Shown: positions 1-8,660 of the stretch, piece after piece | Numbering within the stretch: position 1 is the first letter of the stretch | Layout: each line of letters begins with the position of its first letter | Assembly: GCA_948467875.1 (NCBI GenBank) | Contig: CAOKFZ010000012.1 | Location: 1-49,498 of the forward strand | Source: an uncultured Clostridium sp. | GTDB taxonomy: Bacteria > Bacillota > Clostridia > TANB77 > CAG-508 | Direction: 5' to 3' | DNA: 49,498 nt | Position numbers and translations under genes: made by a program | The notes under the pieces: model-generated | Told to the model about the DNA's origin: nothing | Database searches by the model: none | Seen by the model: only the letters and a program-made list of their open reading frames with translations

Positions 1-7
1 ACAGTTG

Positions 8-106
8 TGAAAGGTATCTGAACAATTGTGAAAACCCTATATTTTTGCCATTTTTCAAGGCTTTGAGAAAATAGATACCTTTCAGGATACTTTCACGATT
101 GTTCAA
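8..106. repeat. Nested inverted repeats at the left edge
   Basis: TGAAAGGTATCT (8-19) is matched perfectly by its reverse complement at 73-84. TGAACAATTGTGAAA (19-33) is matched with one mismatch by the reverse complement at 92-106. No gene covers this stretch. Such paired arms next to a decayed tyrosine recombinase resemble recombinase arm sites or an element end, but that is inference. The window edge hides any partner. Confidence 0.6.
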
Positions 107-148
107 ATATGTTTCACACGACCGTACAACGACTGTACACATTTAGCA

Positions 149-179
149 AAATCAAGGGGGAATTTACCTTGATTTTTTT
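149..179 (+). terminator. Rho-independent terminator in the left repeat
   Basis: ATCAAGG (151-157) pairs with CCTTGAT (167-173) and is followed by a run of T. It would end transcription entering from the left. Confidence 0.75.
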
Positions 180-208
180 GTGGGAGTTATATACTTTTTG
201 GGGAAATA

Positions 209-218
209 ATGGTATAAT
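209..218 (+). promoter_or_regulatory. Extended -10 promoter for the YcxB-like remnant
   Basis: An extended -10 (TG-G-TATAAT, TATAAT at 213-218) lies about 30 bases before the ATG at 250. No good -35 is visible, which is common for extended -10 promoters. The same element recurs at 8988-8993. Confidence 0.55.
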
Positions 219-249
219 AGAAAATAGTAATTGAAAGTGAGATAAAAGT

Positions 250-594
250 ATGGAAAATCAATTATCGTATATAATGATATCAGCAGGTTTTATAGTAGGT
301 GTTTGTGCATTATTAACACCCATTATTACTGCGAAGCAAATAGAAGAAGCATCTAAAAGATTTAACAATAGAAAAAACTTATATTAGATTTTCAGATAGT
401 ATTATTATCGATGAAGGAAAAATCCATTTAGAATTTGAATACAATCAAATAAAGCAAATCTTAGAAACTAAAAATTTTATTGTATTGAAAACAAGTGAAC
501 AATCGGCAATTTTAGTTTTTAAAGAAGGTTTCATAACTGGAAATGCAAAAGAATTAATATATAATTTGTTAATTTACAAGTTTTTTGGTAACTC
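250..594 (+). pseudogene. YcxB-like membrane protein, frameshifted and 3' truncated
   Basis: The ATG at 250 opens a frame with one hydrophobic segment (about residues 7-29) that stops at 385-387. From about 353 the next frame reads a typical YcxB C-terminal domain: an RFSDS-IIIDEG stretch, an EYNQIKQILETKNF-type core, then FKEGFI and an alpha-helical end. One extra A in the run near 353-358 explains the shift. After about 594 the frame runs into a dispersed repeat and loses its natural stop. Unlike the other breaks in this window it involves no CGG codon, and the gene is dispensable, so true decay is the simplest reading. The family function is not established. Confidence 0.55.
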
Positions 595-668
595 TTTTAT
601 TCAAAAAACAAGGGACTTACATCGCCTTGAAATTTTTTACGCCACCAATTTTAGAATTTTGATTAAAT
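595..668. repeat. Tail repeat, left copy
   Basis: Imperfect copy of 9531-9608. Both read TTTTATTCAAAAAACAAGG, a variable hairpin segment, TTGAAA-TTTTTTA-GCCA and a block ending near TTTTGATTAAA or TTTTAATCAAA. On the minus strand the repeat contains an AAGGCGA/TCCCTT-like hairpin followed by T residues, so it may act as a terminator for minus-strand genes. With the repeat at 111-218 it frames the YcxB-like gene exactly as the right copies frame the gene at 9030. Confidence 0.65.
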
Positions 669-682
669 TAGTATCCTGCTTT

Positions 683-940
683 TCATACAAATGTGTGACG
701 AAGCATATGCTGATTTACATCATAGCCAAGCGAAATTTCATGTTTCTCGCACAATCTTTTAAAGACCATTTTGACCTGGGAAGTTGTCCAAAAAGTATTT
801 TTCTTGTCATTAAAGAAAACGAGGTGCTCCTTATTTTTTTTGTAATAATTGTCCATATAGTCCTTTAAATTATACCTTATTTGTGTATCCATGATGAGCC
901 GTGGTGGGTTTTCGTAGTTTTGCCCATAAAAAATTTTCAT
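683..940 (-). pseudogene. Tyrosine recombinase (phage integrase) C-terminal remnant
   Basis: The minus-strand frame of 85 residues carries the C-terminal part of a tyrosine integrase: a helix with NLKDYMDNYYKKN, then VFFNDKK, a VKMVFKRLCEKH helix and the box II start VNQHMLRHTF, where H-x-L-R-H supplies catalytic residues. The frame stops right after HTFV. The following KAGY stretch, where families have the H/W and Tyr motifs, is broken by stops. The N-terminal half is missing too. It is a dead fragment marking past mobile-element activity. An in-frame CGG (plus-strand 899-901) occurs in it. Confidence 0.7.
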
Positions 941-947
941 TTTCTAC

Positions 948-976
948 TTGTGTAAGGCTATTTTTTCTTATATAAT
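948..976 (+). promoter_or_regulatory. Promoter for the gene at 1034
   Basis: TTGTGT (948-953) and TATAAT (971-976) are separated by 17 bases, a near-consensus vegetative promoter. The gene starts 58 bases downstream. Confidence 0.75.
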
Positions 977-1033
977 ACATATAGCTAAATTTGAATAAAA
1001 AGTGATGTAGTTAGCAAGGGAAAAAATAAAGAT

Positions 1034-1582
1034 ATGGATAAGAAAAAAGTAATTAAAATTATTAGAACGAGTATAATTGTTGTTATTGTAGTTTTGTTAT
1101 TTATGTCTAGAGTAACAATTTTCAATAATATAGAAGTAGTAAAAGTTAAATTAGCTGTAAGATCTCGATATCGAAAACCAGATTATCAAATTGAGTTTAT
1201 TAATAATATTGAGGAGTTTTCTAACAGATATAGATGTTATTGTGATAGACTTTTGATTTTCTTAAAAGACAATAAGATAATTTATAGTGATGAAGTTAAT
1301 AAGAAGAATAAAATTTTTTTTACTATAGGAGATTATCCATATTATTGGAAAACTAAAGTAAAAAATTTAGACAAAAGAGTATTAGAAGAAGTTCAAAAAT
1401 ATGAAGTAAATAAGTTTTTGTTAACCCCAGAGAAAACACTTAATAAGAAAGAGCAGGTTGGAGATATTCAAATTTCAAGTGCCCAATATAGTGAAAACAA
1501 TATAGAAGAAATAAAACTCTATTTTATACCAAAATCCAATAATACAGAATTGCATAATATTCTTATAGAAATTAAAAAGTAA
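1034..1582 (+). CDS. Hypothetical membrane-anchored protein
   Basis: A 182-residue protein of no family I recognise. Residues 1-7 are basic (MDKKKVI) and residues about 9-26 form one hydrophobic segment, so it is probably a single-pass protein with most of its mass outside the membrane. The rest is charged, lysine-rich and without cysteine pairs that would suggest a known fold. It has its own promoter and is followed by a hairpin terminator, so it is a monocistronic unit. Its place between an integrase remnant and a defence operon suggests accessory cargo. Function is unknown. Confidence 0.65.
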   Translation: MDKKKVIKIIRTSIIVVIVVLLFMSRVTIFNNIEVVKVKLAVRSRYRKPDYQIEFINNIEEFSNRYRCYCDRLLIFLKDNKIIYSDEVNKKNKIFFTIGDYPYYWKTKVKNLDKRVLEEVQKYEVNKFLLTPEKTLNKKEQVGDIQISSAQYSENNIEEIKLYFIPKSNNTELHNILIEIKK

Positions 1583-1659
1583 TTTTTAATTGCAACTTAC
1601 AATTGATAGGAGAGCTAAAAAAGTTAGATATTAATTTTTTTATTAATGGTAATAAAAAA

Positions 1660-1692
1660 GTCAAGGTATATGCGTTATGCCTTGATTTTTTG
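1660..1692 (+). terminator. Terminator after the gene at 1034
   Basis: TCAAGG (1661-1666) pairs with CCTTGA (1680-1685), with extra AT/AT pairing inside, and a T-run follows. Confidence 0.75.
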
Positions 1693-1876
1693 TAGTAAAG
1701 TGATATCAGTAAGATATGTTCTAAAATTATTTTACTATAATTTTGGAGAAAAGTAACGAGTTTATAGAGAAGAAAAGAAGCAATTATTTTTAGAAGAAAA
1801 TAGTGCGTATACATTTTGGCAATTAGAAAATGGGTTGTTAGTGAGGTAGAACAAAATAAATCCAGAGGAGGAGCCT

Positions 1877-1978
1877 ATGGAAGAGTTAATGGAAATACTA
1901 AAAAAACTGAATTTACAAAGAAAAACGGAAAACTCTACGATAGCATCGAAAACGAAATCCTCTAAATGCAATAGTTAG
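1877..1978 (+). pseudogene. Short fragment related to the small frame after jetD
   Basis: A 33-residue frame (EELMEILKKLNLQ core) preceded by GAGGAGGAG at spacing 5. Its core matches EELMKIIQKLEQE of the 8661-8834 frame at the other side of the Wadjet operon. It may be a decayed duplicate or a very small protein. No family is recognised. Confidence 0.3.
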
Positions 1979-2011
1979 CAGAAATAAAATTACATAAAAA
2001 ATTGACATTTT

Positions 2012-2040
2012 CTAAAAAATGTGGTAAAATATTATACAGA
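2012..2040 (+). promoter_or_regulatory. Wadjet operon promoter
   Basis: TTGACA (2012-2017), a 17-base spacer and TAAAAT (2035-2040) with an upstream TG make a strong vegetative promoter. The transcript would start about 2047, just before the GGGGGA ribosome site of jetA. Confidence 0.85.
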
Positions 2041-2061
2041 AAATAAAATGGGGGATTTTTA

Positions 2062-3441
2062 ATGAATTTATTTGATAAGATACCAGAGAATTTCTTTTCT
2101 ATTTTGGTATCTAAAAATAAAAACATTTATGTAAATGCATTATTTATACTCGGTGAAGCATTTAGGCAAGAAATGGCAATTTCTAGGGATAATATTGTAG
2201 CAAGGTTAATTAATAATTTAGAGGAAGAATTTAAGACAGAAGATTTTTCAGAAGAGGATGATAGTCAGGAAATAAAAGATAATAATGTATCTAGTAAGGC
2301 ATACTTTTTGCTCAGAAAATTAAAGTGGGCAGGTTGGATTGAAATGGAAACGCAAAGAGATTCTTTTGAGGAATATGTAATTTTGCCAGATTATGCTATT
2401 AAGTTTATCAATTTGTTATATTCTATTGTAGAAGAAAACCAGATTGAATATAATTCTTATGTGTTTGCCACCTATTCTAGTTTGAAATTAGCAAGTGTGG
2501 AGAAAAAGGAGACGTATAATGCAATTATTACGGCTTATAATAATACGATACAACTTATGAATGAATTAAAGTCCCTGTATAATAATTTGGGAAGATTTCA
2601 TAAAAAAATATGTAATCAGGATAACATAAATGAGATTATCAAAGAACATTTTGTTACGTATAAAAAATATAGTGATGAAATGATATTTCCGAGATTTACG
2701 AGAGACTCAGTTCCTCGTTATAAGACACCAATCAAGGAAATGTTGAATGACATTTTAGCAGATAATGAGCGATTGGAAGACACGATTCATGTGGCTAGTA
2801 AAAATAGAAAATATGAGTCAAAAGAAGAGGCAAAAAATGATATTTTAAGTAAGATAAGAACTATATTAGAAATTTATGAAAATATTGATTGGACTATGAA
2901 TCAAATTGAGCAAAAAAATACAGATTATGTGAGGGCGTCTATTCAGAGAATTCAATATTTGTTAACAAGTGATAAAGAGTTAAAAGGAAAGCTTGTGAAA
3001 CTATTAAAAAATTCTACGAATCAAAAGGTGATAGACGAAATGGAAAAAGAGATAGATTTGTTCAAACAAGAATATGTTTGCAGAGATTCTATTTATATTA
3101 GAAATTCAAATGATAAAAAAAGACAAGGAATACCAATGTCGTTAAAAGAAGAGAAACCATTGGATACTCAAGTCTTTTTTGAGTTTGCAAAGACTTTGGA
3201 AAGGGTTTATGATGACAAAAAAATTAATGCCTTTATGGAAAAAAATTTTAGGAATAAACCATGTATTTATTCGAGTGAAATTATTTTAGAAACAACAGAA
3301 GATTTGATTTTACTAATTCTTGCAACGATAAAAGCAGGCAAATCTGGCAAAAGTTTTTATTTTATGGAGGACAATGATGAAGTAGTTGTCAATAATGGAT
3401 TTCGAATACCAAATATAAAATTTATAAGGAGAGAAAATTAA
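2062..3441 (+). CDS. jetA: Wadjet JetA, MukF-like kleisin subunit
   Basis: A 459-residue protein, first of four genes in jetA-B-C-D order. In characterised Wadjet systems JetA is a MukF-like kleisin (DUF5716) that bridges the heads of the JetC SMC dimer and binds JetB; the complex extrudes loops on small circular plasmids, which JetD then cuts. The opening NLFDKIPENFFSIL, an N-terminal winged-helix-like region to about residue 120, a long helical middle (about 140-340) and a C-terminal region typical of the family are visible. Start ATG 2062 follows GGGGGA at a usable distance. jetB begins three bases after the stop, implying coupled translation. Identification rests strongly on the neighbours. 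Confidence 0.9.
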   Translation: MNLFDKIPENFFSILVSKNKNIYVNALFILGEAFRQEMAISRDNIVARLINNLEEEFKTEDFSEEDDSQEIKDNNVSSKAYFLLRKLKWAGWIEMETQRDSFEEYVILPDYAIKFINLLYSIVEENQIEYNSYVFATYSSLKLASVEKKETYNAIITAYNNTIQLMNELKSLYNNLGRFHKKICNQDNINEIIKEHFVTYKKYSDEMIFPRFTRDSVPRYKTPIKEMLNDILADNERLEDTIHVASKNRKYESKEEAKNDILSKIRTILEIYENIDWTMNQIEQKNTDYVRASIQRIQYLLTSDKELKGKLVKLLKNSTNQKVIDEMEKEIDLFKQEYVCRDSIYIRNSNDKKRQGIPMSLKEEKPLDTQVFFEFAKTLERVYDDKKINAFMEKNFRNKPCIYSSEIILETTEDLILLILATIKAGKSGKSFYFMEDNDEVVVNNGFRIPNIKFIRREN

Positions 3442-3444
3442 AGA

Positions 3445-4080
3445 GTGTTTGTAGAAAAATATAATATGTTAACTGATACAGAAAAAGAAAATTTTAAAAG
3501 GATCTTAAGTATAATTCTTAGTAAAACTTTTTTGGTCAATAGAATGTATGATAAAAACCAAGGGACTTTTAAGTCTAATCGTGATTATCGATTTGTGGAT
3601 AGAAATTTGGAATTATTTAGAGAATATTTAGAAATTGGCGGTTTTTGTTTGATGAAAGATAATCATTATGAAGTATTATACATAGAAAATGACTTTGGCT
3701 ATAATAAGAAGAAACTGGATAAAAATACGACAATATTTCTTTATGGATTAAGACTGAAATTTGATGAAGTCAGAGAAAATATAAATTTGAATACAGATAT
3801 TGTGGTGAGTGTAGCAGATATTATAAAAACTTTGATGGATGTAGGCGCCTATAGTAAAAAGCCATCTGATGTTGAAATAAAAAGTGCATTATCGAATTTA
3901 AGTAGTTTTAATATCATTCAAAAGGTGGATGGAGCATTCGAAAATCCAGAGACTAAAATCATTGTATTGCCATCGATATTGTTTGTTATTACAAATGAAA
4001 AAATAGCGATTTTAAGCCAATCGATTCATAGATTAGAAGAGGAAAAAGAGGAAAAGGAAGAAATAGAGGTAGAAGAATGA
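3445..4080 (+). CDS. jetB: Wadjet JetB, MukE-like subunit
   Basis: A 211-residue protein (DUF4194 type) equivalent to MukE, which binds the kleisin and the SMC heads. A GTG start at 3445 is used here, with AAGGAGAG about 12 bases upstream; an ATG at 3463 is an alternative. The RDYRFVDRNLELFREYLEIGGF stretch and a winged-helix-like middle fit the family. The C-terminus is an acidic run of Glu and Lys (last 15 residues). The stop overlaps the jetC start (ATGA, 4077-4080), so the two are translationally coupled. Confidence 0.88.
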   Translation: MFVEKYNMLTDTEKENFKRILSIILSKTFLVNRMYDKNQGTFKSNRDYRFVDRNLELFREYLEIGGFCLMKDNHYEVLYIENDFGYNKKKLDKNTTIFLYGLRLKFDEVRENINLNTDIVVSVADIIKTLMDVGAYSKKPSDVEIKSALSNLSSFNIIQKVDGAFENPETKIIVLPSILFVITNEKIAILSQSIHRLEEEKEEKEEIEVEE

Positions 4081-7000
4081 AAATTTTAAAAAGAATGTTA
4101 TTAATTAATTGGCATTATATTAATAAACAAATGATTGATTTTGATAATATTACTTTTCTAACAGGGAAAAATGGCTCAGGTAAATCGACTATTTTAGATG
4201 CTATGCAATTAGTGATGTTAGGGGATACAAGAGGAAAATTTTTTAATAAGGCGGCCAATGACCGAACAGATAGGACGTTAGAAGGATATTTAAAAGGAGA
4301 AATTGGCGATGATGGTGATGTAGGGTATAAGTATTTGAGAAATGATAGGTTTTCTAGTTATATTGTATGTGAATTTTATGATAAGGTAACAAGAAAAAGT
4401 TTTTCCTTAGGTGTTGTTTTTGATGTTTATAAAGATAGTAATACAGAAAGTCATTTCTTTTCTTTTCAAGATAAAATACCAGAAAATGAATTTATTGGAG
4501 AAAAAAATATACCATTTGCTTATAAAGATTTGAAGAGTTATTTTGCAAGGAGTGGTGGAAAGAAAAACTTTGAAGTTTATAGTAGTAATAAACAATATCA
4601 AGATAGTATGAGAGGAAAAATTGGAGGATTAAATCAAAAGTTTTTCCATTTGTTTAAAAAGGCGGTAACATTTACACCGATTAATGATATAGAAAAATTT
4701 ATTGTAGAATATGTTTGTGATGTAAAAAACAAGATTGATATTACTTCTATGCAGGAGAATTTAAGACAATATAATATTTTATTAAAACAAGTTGAGAGAA
4801 TGAAAATGATGGAAAGTGAATTACAAGAGATAGAAAATACCTATCATCAATATATCGATGTGGTGGCGAAAGAAAGGGAAGAACAATATTTTATTTGGAG
4901 AGCAGAAAAGCAAAGTTTAATCGATCATTTAGAGAATTTGAATCAGCAAGTAAAAAGTCAGAAAGATGAAAGAGAGAAATTAAGAAAAGAAACAGAAGGT
5001 TTTGAACTTGAGAAAAATAAGCTAGATGATGAAATTATACAGTTGGTGGAAACTAAGAATAAATCTGATATTGAGATAAGGAGAAAAGAACTTACAAGTA
5101 AGAGCGATGAAATTAATTTAGCAATAAAAGGTATTGAAAGTTTAGAAGAGAAAAGTATCAATTCTTTTAGAAATCATAGTTTAAAATGGAATGCTAATAT
5201 TTTTAAATTAGAACAAATTAAGAATAATATAGTTTCTGATGAAATGGAAGAGTTGACTAATATTAGAGATTTGTTAAGATATTTAGAGACGATTGATGAA
5301 AATAATTTTAGTGCTCTAGAGATATCAGCAATAGAGGAAATAAAAGCCAAAATAGAAATGTTAATAAAATTTGGAAATACGGTATTTTTTGAGACAAAGC
5401 AAGAATTTGAAAAAGATTGCCAGATAAAAGCGGAATTGGAAAATGATATTAGTAAACTAGGAAAAGGAATAAATCCATATGAACCAGAATTAATAAATTT
5501 TAAATCACAATTGGAAAATAAATTAAAGGAAAAAGTTGGAAAGGACGTTACCATTTCCATTTTAGCGGATTTATTGGAAATAAAGGATGTGAAATGGCAA
5601 AATGCAATAGAAGGCTATTTGAATACACAGAAAAAATATTTAATTGTAGAGCCTACTTATTTTGAAGAGGTATCGAAAATTTATAGAGAATTAGCAAAAA
5701 ATAATGCTAAAATTCATTCTTGGGGAATTGTCGATATTGGCAAAATACAAAAGGAAAATAGTATATCGATTACTTCGAATAGTTTAGCTTTGGAGGTTAC
5801 AACAACAAATGAACTTGCAAGGATGTATATTGATTATTTATTAGGAAGAGTTATAAAATGTGAGAGTATAGAAGACTTAAGGAAAAATAAAGTAGCGATT
5901 TTGTCAGATTGTATGTTGTATCAAGGATATGTGCTCAGAAAAATAAATCCTGCTTTTTATAAATATCCGATTATTGGAAAAGAGGCTTTGAAAAGACAAA
6001 AACAAATAAAAGAAGCGGAGTTAAAAGGTTTAAAGGAAAAGATAGATCATGAAGAAAAAATCATGGCTGTTATGGAAAATGTTAAACAGATGGAAAATTT
6101 TAGTGAAGATGATGTGATGAATTTTAACGATTATATCCAAAAAGCTAAGAGTAAGGATAAATATTTATTACAAAAACAAGAAGTACAAAAAGAATTAGAT
6201 GGAATGGATATGTTTTGGTTAAACAACATAGAAGAGCAAATTGATCAGAAACGTAAAGAGAAATCGGGAAAAGAAGAAGGAATTAAAAAGAATAGTGAAA
6301 AAGTTGCAAGTTTGCAGATACAAATAAAGATAAGTGTTGATGAAAAGATACCGAATCTAAAGGAGCAACTTGATAAAAAATGTGCGCAAATTGATGAAAA
6401 TTATGATGAAGAATGGCAAAAAAGCAAAGGAGAAGAAAAATACGGTATTCAGTTATTGAAAAGAACCCCAGAAAAGATGGTAGAAGTTTATTTGCGTAAT
6501 ATAAAAAATACAGTAAATAAAAAAGAGCAAATACAATTGAATTTAACGAATAAAAGAAGCGATTATAATGCGAAATATCAGATGTCTTATAATATTCTTG
6601 ATGGTAGCAATGAACAATTTTCGGAAGAATTAAGAAAATTAAAAGAGATTGAGTTGCCACAGCAGTTAGAGAAAATTGAAGATTCTAGGAAAAAGGCATA
6701 TGAACAATTTAGAATAGAATTTTTGGATAAATTAAAATCGAATATTGATGAAGTGCGATTACAAATAAAGGAGTTGAATAATGCTTTAGGAGAACATTGT
6801 TTCGGAACAGATACCTATCGTTTTAGGCTAACCCCAAAACAAGAATATAAAAGATTTTATGATATGTTACAAGATGAGTTATTACTTGGTGATTGGGGGA
6901 TTGGTCAGGAACAATTTAATCAAAAGTATGCACAAGAAATAAAAGAGTTATTTGATAAAGTATCAGGGGTAGGGTTAAATAGTAACTTGATATCAGAGAA

Positions 7001-7463
7001 AGAATATGAAAAAAATATAAAAGAATATACGGATTATAGAACTTATTTGAATTTTGATTTGATTGTAAAAGATAAAACAGGAAATGAACAAAGATTGTCT
7101 AAAACCTTATTGAAAAAATCTGGAGGAGAAACACAAACACCTTTTTACATATCGATACTTGCGTCATTTGCTCAAGTGTATAGAATTAAAAATCAAGACA
7201 ATACGATAAGGCTAATTTTATTTGATGAGGCATTTAGCAAAATGGATAGTGAAAGAATTGAGGAAAGTGTAAAATTATTAAGAAAAATAGGTTTTCAAGC
7301 AGTTTTTGCAGCACCTCCTGAAAAATTGAAGGACATTCAAGAATTGGTTGATTCTACTTTGTTAGTTTTAAATCCAGAAGACTATGAGATTGTTGTAAAA
7401 CAGTATACGAATAAAAAACAACGGATTAGTATGAAAGTAAGGAAAGAAAATGAGTCATTATAA
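4077..7463 (+). CDS. jetC: Wadjet JetC, SMC/MukB-like ATPase
   Basis: An 1128-residue SMC-like ATPase, the motor of the Wadjet complex. Walker A is GKNGSGKST (30-38). Long coiled coils run from about 230 to 420 and 640 to 930, with a hinge-like region about 450-620. The signature-like SGGETQTPF region and Walker B LILFDEAFSKMD (Asp1050-Glu1051) close the head. The size is normal for JetC. An in-frame CGG lies at 7422-7424, 13 codons before the stop. If that codon causes a +1 shift as elsewhere here, translation ends at TGA 7432-7434 after Gly-Leu-Val, giving 1118 residues and removing the overlap with jetD. Both ends leave the ATPase intact. Confidence 0.92.
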   Translation: MKILKRMLLINWHYINKQMIDFDNITFLTGKNGSGKSTILDAMQLVMLGDTRGKFFNKAANDRTDRTLEGYLKGEIGDDGDVGYKYLRNDRFSSYIVCEFYDKVTRKSFSLGVVFDVYKDSNTESHFFSFQDKIPENEFIGEKNIPFAYKDLKSYFARSGGKKNFEVYSSNKQYQDSMRGKIGGLNQKFFHLFKKAVTFTPINDIEKFIVEYVCDVKNKIDITSMQENLRQYNILLKQVERMKMMESELQEIENTYHQYIDVVAKEREEQYFIWRAEKQSLIDHLENLNQQVKSQKDEREKLRKETEGFELEKNKLDDEIIQLVETKNKSDIEIRRKELTSKSDEINLAIKGIESLEEKSINSFRNHSLKWNANIFKLEQIKNNIVSDEMEELTNIRDLLRYLETIDENNFSALEISAIEEIKAKIEMLIKFGNTVFFETKQEFEKDCQIKAELENDISKLGKGINPYEPELINFKSQLENKLKEKVGKDVTISILADLLEIKDVKWQNAIEGYLNTQKKYLIVEPTYFEEVSKIYRELAKNNAKIHSWGIVDIGKIQKENSISITSNSLALEVTTTNELARMYIDYLLGRVIKCESIEDLRKNKVAILSDCMLYQGYVLRKINPAFYKYPIIGKEALKRQKQIKEAELKGLKEKIDHEEKIMAVMENVKQMENFSEDDVMNFNDYIQKAKSKDKYLLQKQEVQKELDGMDMFWLNNIEEQIDQKRKEKSGKEEGIKKNSEKVASLQIQIKISVDEKIPNLKEQLDKKCAQIDENYDEEWQKSKGEEKYGIQLLKRTPEKMVEVYLRNIKNTVNKKEQIQLNLTNKRSDYNAKYQMSYNILDGSNEQFSEELRKLKEIELPQQLEKIEDSRKKAYEQFRIEFLDKLKSNIDEVRLQIKELNNALGEHCFGTDTYRFRLTPKQEYKRFYDMLQDELLLGDWGIGQEQFNQKYAQEIKELFDKVSGVGLNSNLISEKEYEKNIKEYTDYRTYLNFDLIVKDKTGNEQRLSKTLLKKSGGETQTPFYISILASFAQVYRIKNQDNTIRLILFDEAFSKMDSERIEESVKLLRKIGFQAVFAAPPEKLKDIQELVDSTLLVLNPEDYEIVVKQYTNKKQRISMKVRKENESL

Positions 7464-8659
7464 AAATATAATTTTAAACAAGTTATTAGATAAATATGAA
7501 AAAAGTAAATCTTTGTATACAAAATCTAATAGAAGAGTGATATTAAAGGCAAATGAAATCAAAGAATATAATATTGAAGATTATGAAACAAAGAAAGTAT
7601 TTCATGATGTAGTGCAAGAATTGAAAGAAGAACAGTTAATTGATTATTTATGGCAAAAGCATGAAAAAGGAAATATTTTACAAGAATTATGGCTTAATAA
7701 AGAGAATGTAAAAAAAGCGTATGAAATGATTAATCGAATTGACGTAAAAAAAGTCAATGAAGTTTTGCAAAGGTTATTAGAAGAATATCAATTTAACCAA
7801 GATTGGATAGAAAGATATAGAAAAGATATGCTTAAAAGTCTTGCTGAAAAACATAAAATGAGTTCTTTATTTCCTTTTCAATTTGCAGAAGATATTTTAA
7901 AAGTTTTAAAGGAGATTGACTGTGGCTTTAAGCAAGAAATTTTAAAAAGAGTTCTTAGTGTTAAATGTTTTGGAAATTCTAAATATTTTGAACAGAATAT
8001 AGAATCTATTATAGTTAGGATTATAAAAGCATATTTGTTAGATAGAGAAAATTATGCTAGATATCATAATGATGAGATTTTATTAGAAGTAGGTATTTCA
8101 AGATATCCTGAAATATTTGAGTTTTGTGGAGATTTAGAATATTTTATTAAAAATGAAAAAATAGAATGTAAAAAAGAAACAATGCGGAAGTTATGTTAAT
8201 AGTTATTGCGTAAAGCAAATGCAAAGATTGAAGATAAAAAATGCAGATAAAATTATTTTTATAGAAAATAAAGCGAATTATATAGATTATATACAAAATA
8301 AAATAAATGATGATGAGTTTGTTGTATATCATGGAGGAATGTATAGTCCAGTGAAAGGCACCTTTTTTAGGAAATTATATGAAGCAGGAAAAGAAAAAAG
8401 TTTTTATCATTGGAGTGATATTGATATGGGAGGATTTAGAATTTTTGTAAGATTAAAAGAAATCATTCCCCCACTTAAGAAATATAAAATGAGTAAACAA
8501 GACTTTTATAAGTTTCAGAAGTATTGGAAAAAAGTGAGTGTAGATTATATCAATAAATTAGAAGAAATGAGGAAGGAAAAGAAATATATTGAATTTTATG
8601 ATGTGATGGATGAAATATTAAAAAGTGGTTGTGTGTTAGAACAAGAGGCTTTTATATGA
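7450..8659 (+). CDS. jetD: Wadjet JetD nuclease, interrupted at a CGG codon
   Basis: JetD is the Toprim, topoisomerase VI/Spo11-like nuclease (DUF3322/DUF2220) that cuts plasmid DNA. The zero frame encodes 249 residues (N-terminal and winged-helix parts) and stops at 8197-8199. The next frame encodes the Toprim domain: FIENKANY (Glu272) and WSDIDMGG (Asp323, Asp325). Skipping the C of the in-frame CGG at 8185-8187 gives ETM-GSYVNSYCVKQ and one 402-residue protein of normal length. All other Wadjet genes are intact, so function is likely retained. An indel in the nearby A6 run (8170-8175) is an alternative. Start ATG 7450 overlaps the jetC end; AAGGAAAG precedes it. Confidence 0.85.
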
Positions 8660-8660
8660 A

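Larger units (their letters stand above)
111..218. repeat. Island-flanking direct repeat, left copy (terminator plus promoter)
   Basis: This is an imperfect direct repeat of 8898-8993. Both copies run through the same elements in the same order: a TTTC-CACGACC-type start, an ATCAAGG/CCTTGAT hairpin with a T-run, a TTATATACTTTTT block, and an extended -10 ending TGGTATAAT. The copies differ by scattered substitutions and small indels. Each precedes a small membrane or envelope gene, so the repeat looks like the 5' border of a cassette. Confidence 0.75.
1583..2061. other. Gene-poor stretch with terminator, remnants and Wadjet promoter
   Basis: This stretch holds a terminator at 1660-1692, a 30-codon open fragment at 1757-1849 (starts RVYREEKK, no start codon), a 33-codon fragment at 1877-1978 (starts MEELMEILKK) and the jet promoter. 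The second fragment resembles the start of the small coiled-coil frame at 8661-8834 (EELMKIIQKLEQE). These are probably remains of an older duplicated cargo gene. I see no intact gene here. Confidence 0.5.

Noticed and set aside
250..594. Frame break in the YcxB-like gene as a seventh case of the CGG pattern
   Set aside because: There is no CGG near the break; one extra A in an A-run explains it. The gene is truncated and dispensable, so ordinary decay fits.
485..868. Full 127-residue open frame starting at 485 as a gene
   Set aside because: Only the first part is YcxB-like; after about 594 it reads across a repeat and antisense to an integrase fragment.
8167..8180. Classical -1 slippery site (A-AAA-AAG) in jetD
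   Set aside because: The zero-frame codons are TGT-AAA-AAA-GAA, and a -1 slip leads into the frame that stops at 8211-8213 without reaching the Toprim domain. The needed shift is +1.
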